DNA from: Tipula vernalis
Taxonomy: Eukaryota > Arthropoda > Insecta > Diptera > Tipulidae
Direction: 5' to 3'
NCBI GenBank assembly: GCA_958295665.1
Contig: OY282558.1
Coordinates: forward strand, 48,615,389 to 48,679,388
DNA length: 64,000 nucleotides
In this document: piece by piece, positions 46,381 through 58,631 of the stretch
Layout of the letters: each line of letters begins with the position of its first letter
How positions within the stretch are numbered: the stretch's first letter is position 1
Notes under the pieces: model-generated
Seen by the model: the letters and a program-made list of their open reading frames with translations, nothing else
Databases searched by the model: none
Told to the model about the DNA's origin: nothing
Made by a program: the position numbers and the translations under genes

Positions 46381-48249
46381 ATAACTAGATTTTAGGTAAG
46401 TTCAGAGTTAGTTTCGATTAATAAATTAATATATCATTATAGTGTAACTGAATGGTCGAAACTTACTCTGAATTACCCAAGATCTATTTACGAATGTGTC
46501 AAATACATTATATGTGTTTATAAAATAGGTCTATGCTCCTGGACCTGACATGCCTGGGCAAATAAAGCTCGAAGGAATAAATACATCAAATACACAATTT
46601 TGAGAGGTTTTAACGGGTCATATAGAGTTATAGCTTTGTAATTTCTCAATCTGGTACAAATAATTGTATGGTTTCGTTCCACAAAATCGTTCCATTATGT
46701 ATTTGCCAAGTGTGAGTGATTTTCGCATACAAAAAATTCACTCTGCAAAGAGATATTTTGAATATTTAAGTGAAATTGGAATTGAATAACAGTTGTGTTC
46801 TTTCACCTAAAAAGGTATAAAACTGGTCACTCTTATATTTAGATTCATTACGTTTGCCAATTCATTTTATTACGACTACAAAAAAATTGTAGTGACACGC
46901 AGTATTTTTAGAGAGATATTTAGGGACTCAATTAGGAACATTTTATTATGGAAGACTAAGTACTAAGAATAAAAATTTAAACAGTCAAACCTAATTTATT
47001 ATTACTCGCGGTAAAATTGTGTAGATGGGTGTACAATGGCCATTAACAAGGCATCCTAGATATGTTTAAGTTAAAGATATCGCGATTGTACCTGTGAAAT
47101 TTAGATTTATATGGGTTTCAAAAAATTTCACGAGATCAAATTGTATCGGTTGGTTTTCATTATCCATAAAGACAAAGGCCGCACAATATGCCCTTATACA
47201 GTAAGATCGCATACTCAGCGTTATTTAGACAACTCTAGCTCGATTTATCAAAGACTTAATAAGAAATAATTTCCGCTATTAGTAATGAATAAATAATGAA
47301 GGAAAATGCAGCCAAGCACTATGCACAATTAAAATTTTCTTACCTGTGCCACCATGTAATACGATATACGATGTTGGTCTGTTGTTTTGCGTCTGTCATT
47401 TAATCAATCACAATTTACATTAACAAAATACACAAACATTTCACATGATTTTAAAACACAATATTCGAATTCTGAATATGTGGGCCAGTGAGCAGACCAA
47501 TGGTAGCAGATTTTATGGTCAATAAGGATATAGATAATTGTGACCAGTAAAGATTTAAAAACTTTTCTCCTAATTTAACACAGAGCGCACACAATTTATT
47601 GAATAAACTGAAGGAATTGTCAAAATTGGTAACACGCAAACTTTTCACAGCACACTTTGTTTTAAAAATTCCTAAATGTAGTTTGTTGGTTTTGATATAA
47701 ATTAAAAATGTCAAGGTGTTTTATGAATTGTTAAATATTGTCATGGTTTATATTAATATTTTCAAGGTCATAATATTTTTCTCGATGTACTAATGACAAT
47801 ATGTATTTTCTTTAGATAATGTGTATCTTTTAAAGCTAAATGGTCTTTCGGCTCATTTGGAGGATGGAAAATGAGCAGCAAAAATCTGCCATTGTGCTAC
47901 GAATACGAATCTTGATACCGCTTAAGATAGGTTTCGGGTCCTGTAATTTTTGTATCAGCGCGAATTAAGATTATTTCATTATTCCCATTCATTTCATAGA
48001 AAATTCGATTTTTTGAAAATCACATTCATTAAATTCTGAGCCATCTATGATATTGATCATTAACTACGTATTATTTCATTTTACAATCAGCCTGTTCACT
48101 ACATGTACACAGCCAATCGTAATATTGCAACAGTCACCCAATCACACTATGTTGCATCAACTGTTGTTATTTATCTATGGATTAAGCCTGTATTCCCTGA
48201 GAAAAACTGACTTACAGTAAAAAAAGACGAAAGAGAAAAATAATCTCAT
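46381..48249. other. AT-rich spacer
   Basis: No gene or clear repeat recognised on either strand. The longest frame (47451-47714, minus) shows no known domain. Confidence 0.5.
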
Positions 48250-48552
48250 GCAGAGATGTGATCAAAGTTCTAGATTGGCCCCAAGAAAGTTGTTGCCGTT
48301 ATCACTGTTTATCATTGTTAGATATCCCTTTCGTTTTCTTCTCATTGGCTGCTTCATTTGTTTGAAAGATCGGTGTTGTTTGGGCCAGGTAGCGTCGTCA
48401 AGTTTAAGAATTTCGCGGCCATTCCACCAAATGTTGCATTTTTTTATAATCATTAAGATAAACTTCTCGTGCAGCGTGATCAGCAGGATTCTATTTCGAG
48501 CTTACGTATCTCCAATGACATTACGGCAGCCTGGTATAGATCTTAGCAGTTA
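48250..48552 (-). pseudogene. pol: BEL/Pao RNase H end and integrase fragment (part 1 of a split relic)
   Basis: On the minus strand CHWRYVSSK, NPADHAAREV, then NIWWNGREILKLDDATWPKQ (about 48530-48370) are the closing motifs of BEL/Pao RNase H. The text then jumps to SDNGNNFLGANLEL (about 48300-48262), the region of the second catalytic aspartate of integrase, so the zinc module and first aspartate are deleted. The rest of RNase H lies 5.2 kb away at 53746-53860, separated by the non-LTR element. Confidence 0.75.
48512..48552. repeat. 41-bp target site duplication, left copy
   Basis: CCAATGACATTACGGCAGCC plus 21 more bases matches 53746-53786 at 40 of 41 positions. It flanks the non-LTR element exactly at its 3' end (48553). 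Confidence 0.9.
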
Positions 48553-48576
48553 GGTTGGATTAGGTTGGAGTGGCTG
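48553..48576 (-). repeat. 3' terminal simple-repeat tail of the non-LTR element
   Basis: On the + strand GGTTGGATTAGGTTGG, i.e. about two CCTAATCCAA units at the element's 3' end. Short tandem tails replace poly(A) in I/LOA-type elements. Confidence 0.6.
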
Positions 48577-48639
48577 CCTAGGCACACTTAGACCGATGAC
48601 GGTCCATTGTGATACCACAGAATATATCCCCTTTACCCC

Positions 48640-49567
48640 TCTTGGAACCATTTCGAGCTACTTATGTAGTGTAAGATGTCCCGCACTTTAATGTTTTCGA
48701 GATCCGAGAGGCAGTCCATCCTGAACTTACCTAGGTGTTTATGCCTTCTGAGTGCCAATGCTAGACAGGAGCAAAGGAAGTGGACCAACGTCTTTTCCTC
48801 CTCTTCGTCCAAGCAGCGTCTGCAGAAGTCTTTTGCCTCCAGACCTAGTCTTGTTGCATGTTCTCCAAAAAGGCAGTGTCATGTGAGAATTCCTACGACC
48901 GTTCCCTAGTGCGTCCCAAGTCCAGCTTTGGCCAAACTTGTCTTGCAACTCTACAGGTGAGGGTCTTAGACCACGTTTCCCCCACTTAGGATGGAACCTG
49001 CTTCCCAAGTGCTTATCTCAGCGCTGTGATAGGCCTCCCCAGACTTGCCCTTTCTGGTTGCAGCTGGAGAGTCGTACCATGCCTAGCAAGTTCATCCGCC
49101 CTGCAGTTCCCCATGATGCCCGAGTGACCTGGGACCCAGATTACCTGAATATTGAAATGCTCACCCATCTCATTTAGAGATGATTGGCAACTCAACGCCA
49201 CCCGTGACGCCAAGGCCACCGATTCTAACGACCAGATCGCCGCTTGACTGTCCACATAGATTGCGATATCGTCTGAGGATAACACATTATGCTTCAACCA
49301 CGTCATGACCTCCTCAATCGCTACAACTTCAGCTTGGTACACGCTGCAGTAATCAGGGAGACGAATAGAAATGTTTACATTTAATTTGCCACAGAATACT
49401 CCACCTCCCACTTTGCCGTCTAGCTTGGAGCCATCTGTGAAGAACTGCAACGCTTCCGTTTCCGATAACGGTCTATCCCTCCAGGATTCCCTTGAAGGGA
49501 AGGAGGTCCGAAATCGTCTTCTCGACGCATAGAGTAGGTTCAATATAGTCAAGATTCGCCAGCTCAT
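48640..49567 (-). pseudogene. ORF2: RNase H and C-terminal Cys motif
   Basis: RNase H type I: LQFFTDGSKLDGKVGGGVFC (first aspartate), VYQAEVVAIEEV (glutamate), DIAIYVDSQAAIWSLES (second aspartate) and IQVIWVPGHSGIMGN then CRADELARHG. All key residues are present, though N-E-x-AD reads N-C-R-AD. The frame closes at 49013. In a neighbouring frame FCRRCLDEEEEKTLVHFLCS (about 48830-48770) is the terminal C-C-H-C motif typical of these elements. A shift near 49010 separates the two. Confidence 0.85.
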
Positions 49568-50608
49568 CCTTTAACGATCTAACTATAGTAGAGTGTCCTA
49601 TACTAAGACACCACCACTGAGAGACAGCTGCAAGTCGTACAGCCGTATTTTCCGCTATCTGTTTGCCAAAAATGTCGACCAGAAGAAGGTGCAACATAAC
49701 CTCTAAGGCACTTGTCGGTGTCGACCTCAATGCCCCGGTAACAAGCATACAGGCCGTACTTTGTACTCTCTCAATCTTACTTTTATAAGTTACCTTGTCC
49801 AAAGCTGGCCACCAAACACCAACCCCGTACATGAGTACAGGTCTCACTACATCGGTGTAGAGCCAGTGTACCAGCTCCGGGTTTAGACCCCATCTATGAC
49901 CAATGGCGTTCCTACAGGAGTACAAAGCAATAGTAGCTTTGTTTATTCTTTCCAACATGTTGGGCTTCCAACTATGCTTACTGTCCAAGATAATGCCTAG
50001 CTCTATCAGTAAAAGCAACTCTCGTGCCATTTAAGGTAGGAGGGACAATTACCGGGATTTTGTATTTCTTAGTGAAGAGTACCAGCTCTGTCTTGGACGG
50101 GTTAATACCAAGTCCACATTTGCCAGCCCATTTCGTAACGATGGTAAGCGCATTATGCATTACGTCTACAATCGTGCCCAGGAATTTCCCGGTAACAGCT
50201 AAAGCTACGTCATTTGCGTAAGCGATAACTTCAATACCCTCTCTCTCCAATTCAAGTAGTAACCCGTTTACCACTATGTTCCAGAGAAGAAGGGACAAAA
50301 CCCCTCCTCCCCTGCGGGGTTCCCCTATTTACTCGCCTCTTGATGGTGGAGTCCCCAAACTTCCAGCTAACAATCCTGCTTCCCAGCATATAATTTATTA
50401 ATCCAATCAGAGGAACGTCCACCTCCAAAAATGACAATCCCTCCTTAATTGTCTCCGCTTTCACATTATTAAAGGCGCCCTCTATATCCAGGAAGGCCAA
50501 CAAACAGAATTCCTTCGAATTATTCGATTTCTCAATCGTACACACCAAGGCGTGCAGAACAGTGTCCACAGATCTACTTTTGTGTACGCATGCTGAGACG
50601 GTGCCCAC
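49473..50608 (-). pseudogene. ORF2: RT palm and thumb, catalytic box mutated
   Basis: Pieces in three frames follow one another on the minus strand. LLAFLDIEGAFNNV (first catalytic aspartate) and RRVNRGTPQG end near 50300. Then LLWNIVVNGLL and IEVIAYANDVALAV (about 50245-50200), where the usual YADD reads YAND, losing a catalytic aspartate (AAT at 50212-50214 on +). Then KCGLGINPSKTELVLFTKK and YLG/LGIILDSKHSWK. The thumb and connection read WLYTDVVRPVLMYGVGVWWP and RVQSTACMLVTGALRSTPTS. Small indels separate the frames near 50290 and 49985. Confidence 0.85.
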
Positions 50609-52194
50609 TTCCTGGCACCTATTTTATCTCTGATGTATACATCCAGCAGCCTTTCCAAGGTTTTCAAAAGAAAGGATGTTAGAGTTATGGGTCTTAGGTC
50701 CTTAGGATAGACATGTGAGCTTTTCCCCGCTTTCGGTATGAACACCACATTGACCTCCGTCCAGTACCTAGGAATATAGACTAGCTTCAAACACCCTTTG
50801 AATTTAGCTTCTAGGTGGGGAAGAATAATTACTGAGTTGTTTTGAAGTTCCGCTGGTATAATTTGATCCGGACCAGCCGATTTAAATGGTTTAAAACCCC
50901 TCAGTACCCATAGGATCCGTTTCCTGGTTACGATATCCTCTGTGATTACTGACAGTGATTTCTGATGATTGCTACGCACCAACAGGTCTTCAAAGCTCCC
51001 TGGGAAGTGTGTCTCGAAGAGAAGCTCCAGAGATTCTCCACTAGAAGCTGTCCAAGATCCGTCCGGTTTTATCAAAAAACTGGGACTAGCTGTACTTTTT
51101 GAGAGAATCTTCCTAAGGCGGGAGGTTTCGGATACCTCTTCCATTTTATCACAAAAGATTCTCCAAGACCTCCTTTGTGCCTTTCTTAATTCTTTCTTAT
51201 AAATTCCGAGTTTCTCCTTATAGGAGTCCCAATCCTGAGCCTCCCTTGTATTTTTGGCTCTATTAAAGGCTGTTCTACACGCTTTACGATAGGTTTCCAG
51301 TTCCCTAGACCACCATACTGGTTTTCGCCTACCCCTAGGCTTAGCCAGTAGGCAGGCAGCGCGAAAAGATCGGTTACATGCCCAAGTTACGCTGGCCATC
51401 ATATCCTCCAGCTCCCCAACGGTCGTCGGGGGCTTCATAGCCCTCGTCGGTAACATTTCCTCCAATAATTCCCCATATTTGCTCCAGTTGGTCCTTCTAG
51501 GGTTCCTGAAGGCTTCCCGGGTAGCAGGGTGAATATCGAGGCTATAGGTTAAATATCGATGATCAGAAAAGGAGTGTTCCTTATCCACCCTCCAATTTTT
51601 AACCATATGAAGAATATTATTTGAGGCAAGTGTCACGTCTAGAACCTCCTGCCTGCTACTAGTAATAAATGTGGGTTCCCGCCCAATATTACACACTGAA
51701 AGGTTAGTACTCATCAAATAATCAAAAAGCGACTCACCCCTTTCATTAATGTCCGTGCTTCCCCAGATAGTGTGATGCGCATTAGCTTCAACTCCCAGTA
51801 CCATACCTACCTTTGATTGTTCCGCTTTACGGATCAGCTCCTCCAGGTTATCCGGAGGAACCTCCTTCTCCCGGTCCATGTAGGCTGAAACTAGCCAGAA
51901 TCTACAAGTGCCTACTTCCAGGCTAACTGCAGTAGTGTCATCATTGCTGTATTGAGAGAGAAGGAAAATATTATTCTTATTTTTCCCAAGAATACAAGAT
52001 CTGATCTTCCCAGACTTACTAGAGGATATAATTTTGTACCCCTTGGTTCTGAGGCCACAGATCCTGTTGTTGTTAATCCAAGGTTCTTGGATTAGTATCA
52101 CATTCTCACCCGAACTTGTCAGCCTGAGGAGTAGAGCTGCCGAAGCAGCCTTAGAATGGTGAAGGTAAATTTGTGTTATCTTAATCATAACCAT
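50586..52194 (-). pseudogene. ORF2: endonuclease and RT N-terminus
   Basis: The long open frame (minus, from 52194) starts with MVMIKITQIYLHHSKAASAA, the N-terminus of the APE-type endonuclease. LIQEPWINNNRICGL holds the catalytic glutamate. VEANAHHTIWGSTDINERGE, DVTLAS and SDHRYLTYSL (about residues 135-235) are the remaining nuclease motifs. A linker (VWWSRELETYRKACRTAFNR) leads to RT blocks FKPFKSAGPDQIIPAELQNN, NVVFIPKAGKSS, LRPITLTSFLLKTLERLLD. Near 50585 the frame shifts: RT continues in the frame of HKSRSVDTVLHALV. Confidence 0.9.
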
Positions 52195-52636
52195 TCAACC
52201 TCTACCTACCTCTATAGTAAATTCCTGCTACCGCAGGAATATTATTCCTTGGTATTTTGGGATGCGCCGGATTCGCCCGTCTCGCCACCCCTTATACCCT
52301 CTGTAGAGAACTTGTCAGTGCCCCCCATCTGGCCGGGCTGCCGACATCCTCCTCCATCGGTACACCAGCTCCTTCGCTTATGTGCCCCTCCTCATACTTC
52401 AAGGGAGTCCTTGCCCGACCGAGGTCGCCGGATTCCCTCTCCCCCTACCCTCAGCTTCTCACCCATGCTGCTGGTACCCCCTTCAGGCCTGGGCGGGTTG
52501 CCACCATCCTCCGGTTGGCCTCCCGTACGCGCTTCCGCCCCATCCTTTTTATAAACGTTGAGAGTATTTCACCCGAAACCGAAGTCAATTACTCCCTTCG
52601 TTTTGTGAAGGAGGGCAAGGGACTCCTTATTTATTA

Positions 52637-53530
52637 CTATAATTTCGAGCCCCCCTTCGCCTCCTTCTGCTTGACAATCTTCCAATTTCCGGTCAGAAGA
52701 CTCGGGTTACTGGCCTGAATGATTTTCAAAGCCTCGTCAGGGCTAGCCGGTTTGGATGGCAGCCAGACACGTGCCCTCGGCCTGCTGGGAATTTCCTTCC
52801 GGCTAACTGCCGCAAGCTTTGCGCCTGGCCACACCTCCCCTACTTTGGCTATAGCCTTTTTATAAAGATCTACAGATCTAGAGTCCGAGCGTGCAGTCAT
52901 CTTCACACGCCCTTGATACCATCCCGCATCTCTGCAGGATGGGGGTGGTCCCGGATTTTCACCCAGGACCTTTAAAAAGACGAGGTTGAGTGCATTATAC
53001 ATCAACCTCCATTTTTCCGCCGTGATGCTGCCATCTTCTTGACTTTCTTCAATAACGGCTAGCATAAACACATGCTCCCTCAGGACGTCGCTGAACAGCT
53101 TTGTCCCTGACTTGGAGCTCGGCTTCTTTTCAGTCACCAACTTGGCCCGCTTGCTGTTGAGTACTTCCACCTCGTCCTGGGACCGCTGTCTTTTCGACAC
53201 ATGGTCCCTTTCCGAGCCTCCGCAGCCCACAGTGCTCCTTGCCCAAGCTACTGATGTTCTTTGCTCTTCCGTAAGCTACCCCTCGGGGGTCGCATCCCAC
53301 TTCTTGAGAATTCGGAATGCCGAGCGGCGATTCCTGTATCGCCTTTTCGCCGGAGGAATCTCTCGTCCCACTCCCCTGTGCTGCGTTGGTACCGCTAACT
53401 CCCGGGACTGGTGCCGTAGGGTCAACCACCTTTGCAACCTTAGAGGCCCCACTCTTCTGGTTCGAGGTACCTCCCTTCGCTGATACTGGCTTTTGAGGAG
53501 AGCCTCTTATTGTTACATCTGTCCATTATG
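52637..53530 (-). pseudogene. ORF1 (DUF4780-like) of the non-LTR element
   Basis: An ATG at 53523-53525 (minus) begins MDRCNNKRL. A low-complexity linker (PTAPVPGVSGTNAAQGSGTR) follows, with at least one frameshift near 53170-53230 that moves into the frame of the domain proper. That domain reads SITAEKWRLMYNALNLVFLK, GENPGPPPSCRDAGWYQGRV, VDLYKKAIAKVGEVWPGAKL and IPSRPRARVWLPSKPASPDE. This PGPPP-C-DAGW...VGEVWPGA...RPRARxWLP pattern is the DUF4780-type domain found in ORF1 of RNase H-bearing insect non-LTR elements. The ORF1 protein is expected to bind element RNA. Confidence 0.8.
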
Positions 53531-53745
53531 ATTCCCACGAGTATCGGAGAAATAAAGGTCCGCCTGCGCAGAGATCCGTATACGCAAGTAACTGGGCTTT
53601 GTTAAATGGGCTTCCAGCCTACGGGCCGCTTTACACCTTAATCCGTGATTGTGGCCATTTTTTAGCGTGACCCGCCTTATACCTAGGTCACTTATTAACA
53701 CCCGCTCAATGAGCGTGGACCCGGAGGCGATGGCAATTATAAGGA

Positions 53746-53860
53746 CCAATGACATTACGGTAGCCTGGTATAGATCTTAGCAGTTATATTGCCGACAAAT
53801 ATAATTTCAGTTTCTAGGGTGGACTTCACAAGCCATTGAAGTATGTAACGAATTTCGTAT
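53746..53860 (-). pseudogene. pol: BEL/Pao RNase H fragment (part 2 of the split relic) with right target duplication
   Basis: 53746-53786 is the right copy of the 41-bp duplication. Minus-strand reading across 53850-53746 gives ILQWLVKSTLETEIIFVGN, AKIYTR and a broken CHWRYV, the stretch that normally precedes NPADHA in BEL/Pao RNase H. That continuation lies at 48552-48500. The two halves belong to one older relic split by the non-LTR insertion. Confidence 0.7.
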
Positions 53861-54717
53861 ATTTTGTAGAGTGTGAGTGAGCTTGCCAATTCATAGAAAG
53901 AAAAAAAGGCCTTTAAATTTTAAAGTATGGTGCTATTTCGCACACTGTATATGAAACGGCAAGAACGAGTTGTAGGGTTTAAATAAATAACAAAAAAAAA
54001 AATCGATATTCAATCAATCAATACAATACAAGTAAAGCAAATAAAGAAAAAAAAAAACAAGAAATAACCGATAAACCGGGAGATTTGGATCGATATAAAA
54101 ACGGAAAAAATAAAAATATGGGAGAGTTTTGGCAAATTTCGAACGAAATGGTTGGGAAAATAAAAAAAGATTGAAAAATTAGGAAATTAAAAAAAAAGTA
54201 AAGTTTAAAAACAAGAAAAGAAATACCGAGATAAATACAAAATTAAAATCCAAAAACAAAAAAAAAAATGAAACTATTAAGTCAAATAAAGTAACTTAAT
54301 AAAACTTAAATGAATAATTTTTTTTATTTTATAAAAACTTGTTACTATAATTAATAAATAAATAAACTAAAATAAAACTAAGAAAATAGTAATCGATGAA
54401 TAAAGTATAATAAATAATAATATTAAGTGTAAATGATTATGTAAATTATATGTTTAAAATAAAATCATGAAAATTTAATCAAGCGAGTTATAATTAAAAC
54501 AAAAATTCGTCCAACATAAATTACCACCATTACAATTGATCCATGAGACAGTCCGTTGTGATATTCGCTTTTGGTGTTATGAGTTCATAGTGAAAATTCC
54601 AATATTTGGTAATCAACTTTACGTTCAATAAAATAGTCAGTGAATGTTATTATTTAAAGAAAGCGAAATAAATATCATCGATAGTGCATCGTTTATCAAC
54701 ACCGCTTATAACATAAA
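53861..54717. other. A-rich non-coding stretch
   Basis: Many runs of A and AATAAA-like strings, no gene recognised. No sign of a tRNA or inverted-repeat element. Confidence 0.5.
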
Positions 54718-55279
<562 letters not shown>

Positions 55280-56110
55280 CAATGGCTTTCTTCATCGTGT
55301 GTATTGAAAGAACCTGCCTAGCCGCTGATAGCTACCCGCTACTAGAAGTGTGCCACATGATGTCGAAGGTGGCCCAAAGCCATACGTTACAAGTACTATT
55401 GTTGAATCAGCCCAAGCAAAAATGTCTGCGGAATGAATTGGAATCAATTGGATTTTTAGAATCGTTTAAAACTATTTCAGCAGCTAGTGAATTATGGTTT
55501 GTTATCAATTGTTAACTGCCTTAACGTTCTAATGGTCTGAAATGGTAATGATGCTAGACCATACCATATATTAGTTTTCCGCCATAATATCCGTTAGAAT
55601 TCTCGGTCATCTGGTCCTATCAGGATTTGCCTATACATCTTTTCGATGTCGCGCAGGCAAATACGATTTTATGCTTCCGAAATTTCATTACACGCCAGAC
55701 GATGTTTTTGAAGGTCCATCAAAGACTACCCTTATTTTTGTTTTGCCATGCGATTCTTTCATTAAGAGATGGTGCAGCAGATAATAACTGTTTTCCGCTG
55801 CTTGTACAATATCCACATCTGGTATAATTTTCATGTATCCAAGGTTGGCATATACTTCCCTGAAACTGATAGAATCATGCTGCAATTTATTGGGAATTTT
55901 CATTCCATCGCCATCAATCGTAACTTTGCTGCTTGTTTGGAATTGCCTAATTCTCCGAATTGGGTTTAAATGGCCAATTTACTATATTTCTTCCCTCCTT
56001 GGTTTTTGAGGATATGTTTAGGAAGTGCTTTTCAATCATTTTTTCCTCTTCTGTAACTAAGGATGTGGTGCTTAACTCCTCAATTTTCTAAAATTGGTGA
56101 AGAAAAATAT
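55280..56110 (-). mobile_element. pol: BEL/Pao relic (pol), reverse
   Basis: From about 56030 downward the minus strand shows HFLNISSKTKEGRNIVNW-like sequence, then an open stretch SISFREVYANLGYMKIIPDV, ENSYYLLHHLLMKESHGK and KIRVVFDGPSKTSSGV (55860-55690). RFRKHKIVFA follows near 55680. Much further on is the RNase H piece ADIFAWADSTIVLV (about 55430). These are BEL/Pao RT and RNase H blocks in order with a large internal deletion removing the RT catalytic box. It directly abuts the CsRn1-like relic, so one probably inserted into or deleted up to the other. Confidence 0.75.
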
Positions 56111-56185
56111 CGAAATCTGTCGTTGTAACATTGGAATTTGTCTCCACAGAGTATTCTGGGCTATTTCTTACTTGGTCATTTCGCT

Positions 56186-56740
56186 TTATTGTTTCATGTA
56201 ATAATATCTGGAAGAATTCGCCAGATCTTGACGTTCGACCATTCCTTTCGCTTGTGGATAGTATGAAGAAGTTCGAATGCGATGTGAGCCAAGAAGTTTA
56301 ATTAATTCACTGAAAAGTTTGGACTCAAATTGCAGGTACACCAAATCGCGAAATGTAATTATTAATTTTAAAAATGTAATTATTGTTGTTGCAATCGTTG
56401 CTGCTGACATATCTATCATGTGATAGGCTTCTTACCAGCGGGTGAATCTATAGACACATGTTACTAAATATTTACATCCATTTGACGGTGGAAGAGGACC
56501 TACTACATCTATGTGGATATGTTCAAATCGACTTTGGGGTATCTCGAATTGCGCTAAAGGCGACTTGGTATGCCGTTGGACTTTCGATTTTTGGCATGCT
56601 AAACATGACTGTGCCCACTGGGTTACGTCTTTGTTTATACTTGGACAGATATAACGAGCTGTAATCAGTTTACGTGTAGCCCGAGCTCCAGGGTGCGAAA
56701 GGTTATGTATTTGCTCAAAAATCTTCTTTCCCAAAGGTTC
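56186..56740 (-). pseudogene. pol: Integrase of the reverse CsRn1-like relic, truncated
   Basis: The HHCC zinc module reads HNLSHPGARATRKLI ... SCLACQKSK. The first catalytic aspartate is in FEHIHIDVVGPLPPSNG (about 56540). After a break with a short A/T insertion (56340-56430), FESKLFSELIKLLGSHRIRT and SSYYPQAKGMVERQ (about 56310-56225) supply the glutamate region. The second aspartate motif (normally S/TDxGxQF) is lost at the break. Confidence 0.8.
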
Positions 56741-57300
56741 AGGTATGTACGGACGATTGGTACTTGTCGATACTTCGTAGTATACCTCGAAACCTGGAAG
56801 TTTGAAGCTTTCAAGGCGATATGAAGCTTTATGACTTTCTGTAGTTCCTCGTCTTTTTGCTGCGCTGAAATAATTGTGCCATAATCTTGTTTTACCTCAA
56901 TTGTATTAATGTCTAATTGTTCAGTACTTCTGCAAGTTTCATTTTCAATTATCGTTGTACTGATTCTTGACAATGAATCTGCAACTACGTTGTCTTTACC
57001 TTGCATATGCTGAATGTCTGTTGTAAACCGACTAATGTAATCTAAATGCCTAGATTGGCGAGGATTACGTTCAGTTTTGGACTGAATTGCTCTAGTCAGT
57101 GGTTTATGATCGGTATATATTGTAAACCACAAAATGTCCACAAAATACCTAAAATGTTTGATGGCTAAATATATTGCCAATAATTCCTGATCGAACGCGG
57201 AATATTTTCTTTCTGCGCCCGACAGCTTCTTTGAAAAGAACAAAGGCTCCCAGCTATTTTTATTATATTACTGGAGCACTGCTCCTACTGCTACATTTGA
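56665..57300 (-). pseudogene. pol: RNase H and linker of the reverse CsRn1-like relic
   Basis: The open frame reads LFFSKKLSGAERKYSAFDQE then LLAIYLAIKHFRYFV (catalytic glutamate in FDQELLAIY), FTIYTDHKPLTRAI (aspartate in TDHK), RHLDYISRFTTDIQHMQGKD and NVVADSLSRI. The first aspartate, expected in a TDAS motif, lies upstream near 57290 in another frame. A linker runs into the integrase N-terminus, where a frame change occurs near 56740. Confidence 0.8.
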
Positions 57301-58440
57301 CGCGTATTAAATTGTTGAAGTAATTGTTGAGTCTTCTTAATTGATTCCGGAGCAGAAAAATCAATAATGGCATTAATTCTCTATTGAGAGGGCAGAATAG
57401 GATTAGGTGTGATCTTATGGCTTAAAAAATCTAAAGAATTTGCGCCGAACACGCATTTAGAGCTCTTAATATGCACGTCATAATCCACTAATCTCTGAAA
57501 GAGTTGTTCTAGATGCATTTTGTGCTGTGATTCATCGGAAGATGCTACTAAAATATCGTCGATATAGACGAATACGAAGTCTAAATCTTAACTATTTCGA
57601 AAATAAACCGCTGGAATGTTTGTGCGGCATTGCGTAAACCAAAGGGCATTCGAGTGAACTCCAAAAGGCCAAAAGGAGTGATTATCGCTGTTTGATGAAT
57701 GTCTTCCGGAGCTATGGGAATTAAATGATAGGCTCTTACTAAGTCGATTTCATGGAAAATTTTTGAATATGCGGCATCGGATACCGATCCGGCGTTGTGA
57801 TCTCGTTTAATCTGCGATAATCACCACATGGTCTCCAATCCAGATCTTTTTTCTTAACCATGTCTACAAATGCTTAGTTCAACCATATGCTTAAATTCTA
57901 ATAAGGCTGCTTTATGGCGCATGGAATCTAATCTCCTCGGTCTTGTCACTGGTAAATGTCCTTCAGTAACTATATGATGGACCACTGGATGTTTCACTGG
58001 TGTATAAAAATTAGGCTCTGATGAGAGCGAAGGGAACTTTTTAAGAATTGTCCCATAGCCATTGTCGATTGCGAAATGAATTGGACTTTCAACTAACTGA
58101 ATTCTAAATGAACTAGCCTTTTTCGCCTAAGATCGACTAATATCTGCCCCCATAATCGAACGACTCACATCGGCGAGTATAAATGCATGACCAAATGTAT
58201 GCCTGTGTCCGATATTAACCTCTAAAAATTTGGTGCTGTAGGTATTAATTGTGCTGCCATTGGCTGCCGATAACACGAGATCGGACTTATTATAATTAAA
58301 ATAAATTGGCGAAGAATTCATGTTGCCAATCTTATTACTATTATTATTATTATTGCATTTCAGGTTTGACATGTTTATATGTCTGACAGGGAGCACCAAC
58401 AGGTCAGCTCCCTTGTCTATTAAGAAGTGTAGGTTATTTA
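57250..58440 (-). pseudogene. pol: Protease and reverse transcriptase of the reverse CsRn1-like relic
   Basis: The protease loop reads FLIDKGADLLVLP (about 58430-58392), where the D-T-G active site has become D-K-G. IMGADISRS (about 58160) is the end of the protease. RT is broken but shows a DYRRL-type box near 57830, then [35 protein letters not shown], the catalytic FVFVYIDDILVASSDES (about 57590-57540) and SLDFLSHKITPNPILP (about 57440-57400). Stops separate several of these blocks. Confidence 0.75.
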
Positions 58441-58631
58441 TTTGGTCAAATACAATTAATCGGCTGTTTTTTTTTATTGGTCTGTGCCGTAAAGACCTGG
58501 GTACAGTTTAAAGGTTTTTTGACGTGTTCAGCACGGTTTGTATTAGGTCTACTTGGCGACTCTTGTCCTTGATTTGACCCATTGTTAAAGTTTCTATTAT
58601 TCGAGTTAGATCTATTTCGCTGTCTCCATCC

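Larger units (their letters stand above)
48553..53745 (-). mobile_element. Non-LTR retrotransposon with RNase H (Jockey/LOA-like), 5,193 bp
   Basis: It reads on the minus strand from 53745 to 48553. The 5' untranslated region precedes ORF1 (DUF4780-like, about 53530-52637), then ORF2 with AP endonuclease, reverse transcriptase, RNase H and a terminal Cys motif. The 3' end is a short repeat CCTAATCCAACC instead of poly(A). A 41-bp duplication flanks it. It is essentially full length but carries several frameshifts and a mutated RT catalytic residue, so this copy is dead. It landed inside a BEL/Pao RNase H gene. Confidence 0.9.

Noticed and set aside
52156..53483. Plus-strand Pro/Ser-rich frames of 120-150 codons
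   Set aside because: They are antisense shadows of ORF1 and the ORF1-ORF2 junction of the non-LTR element.
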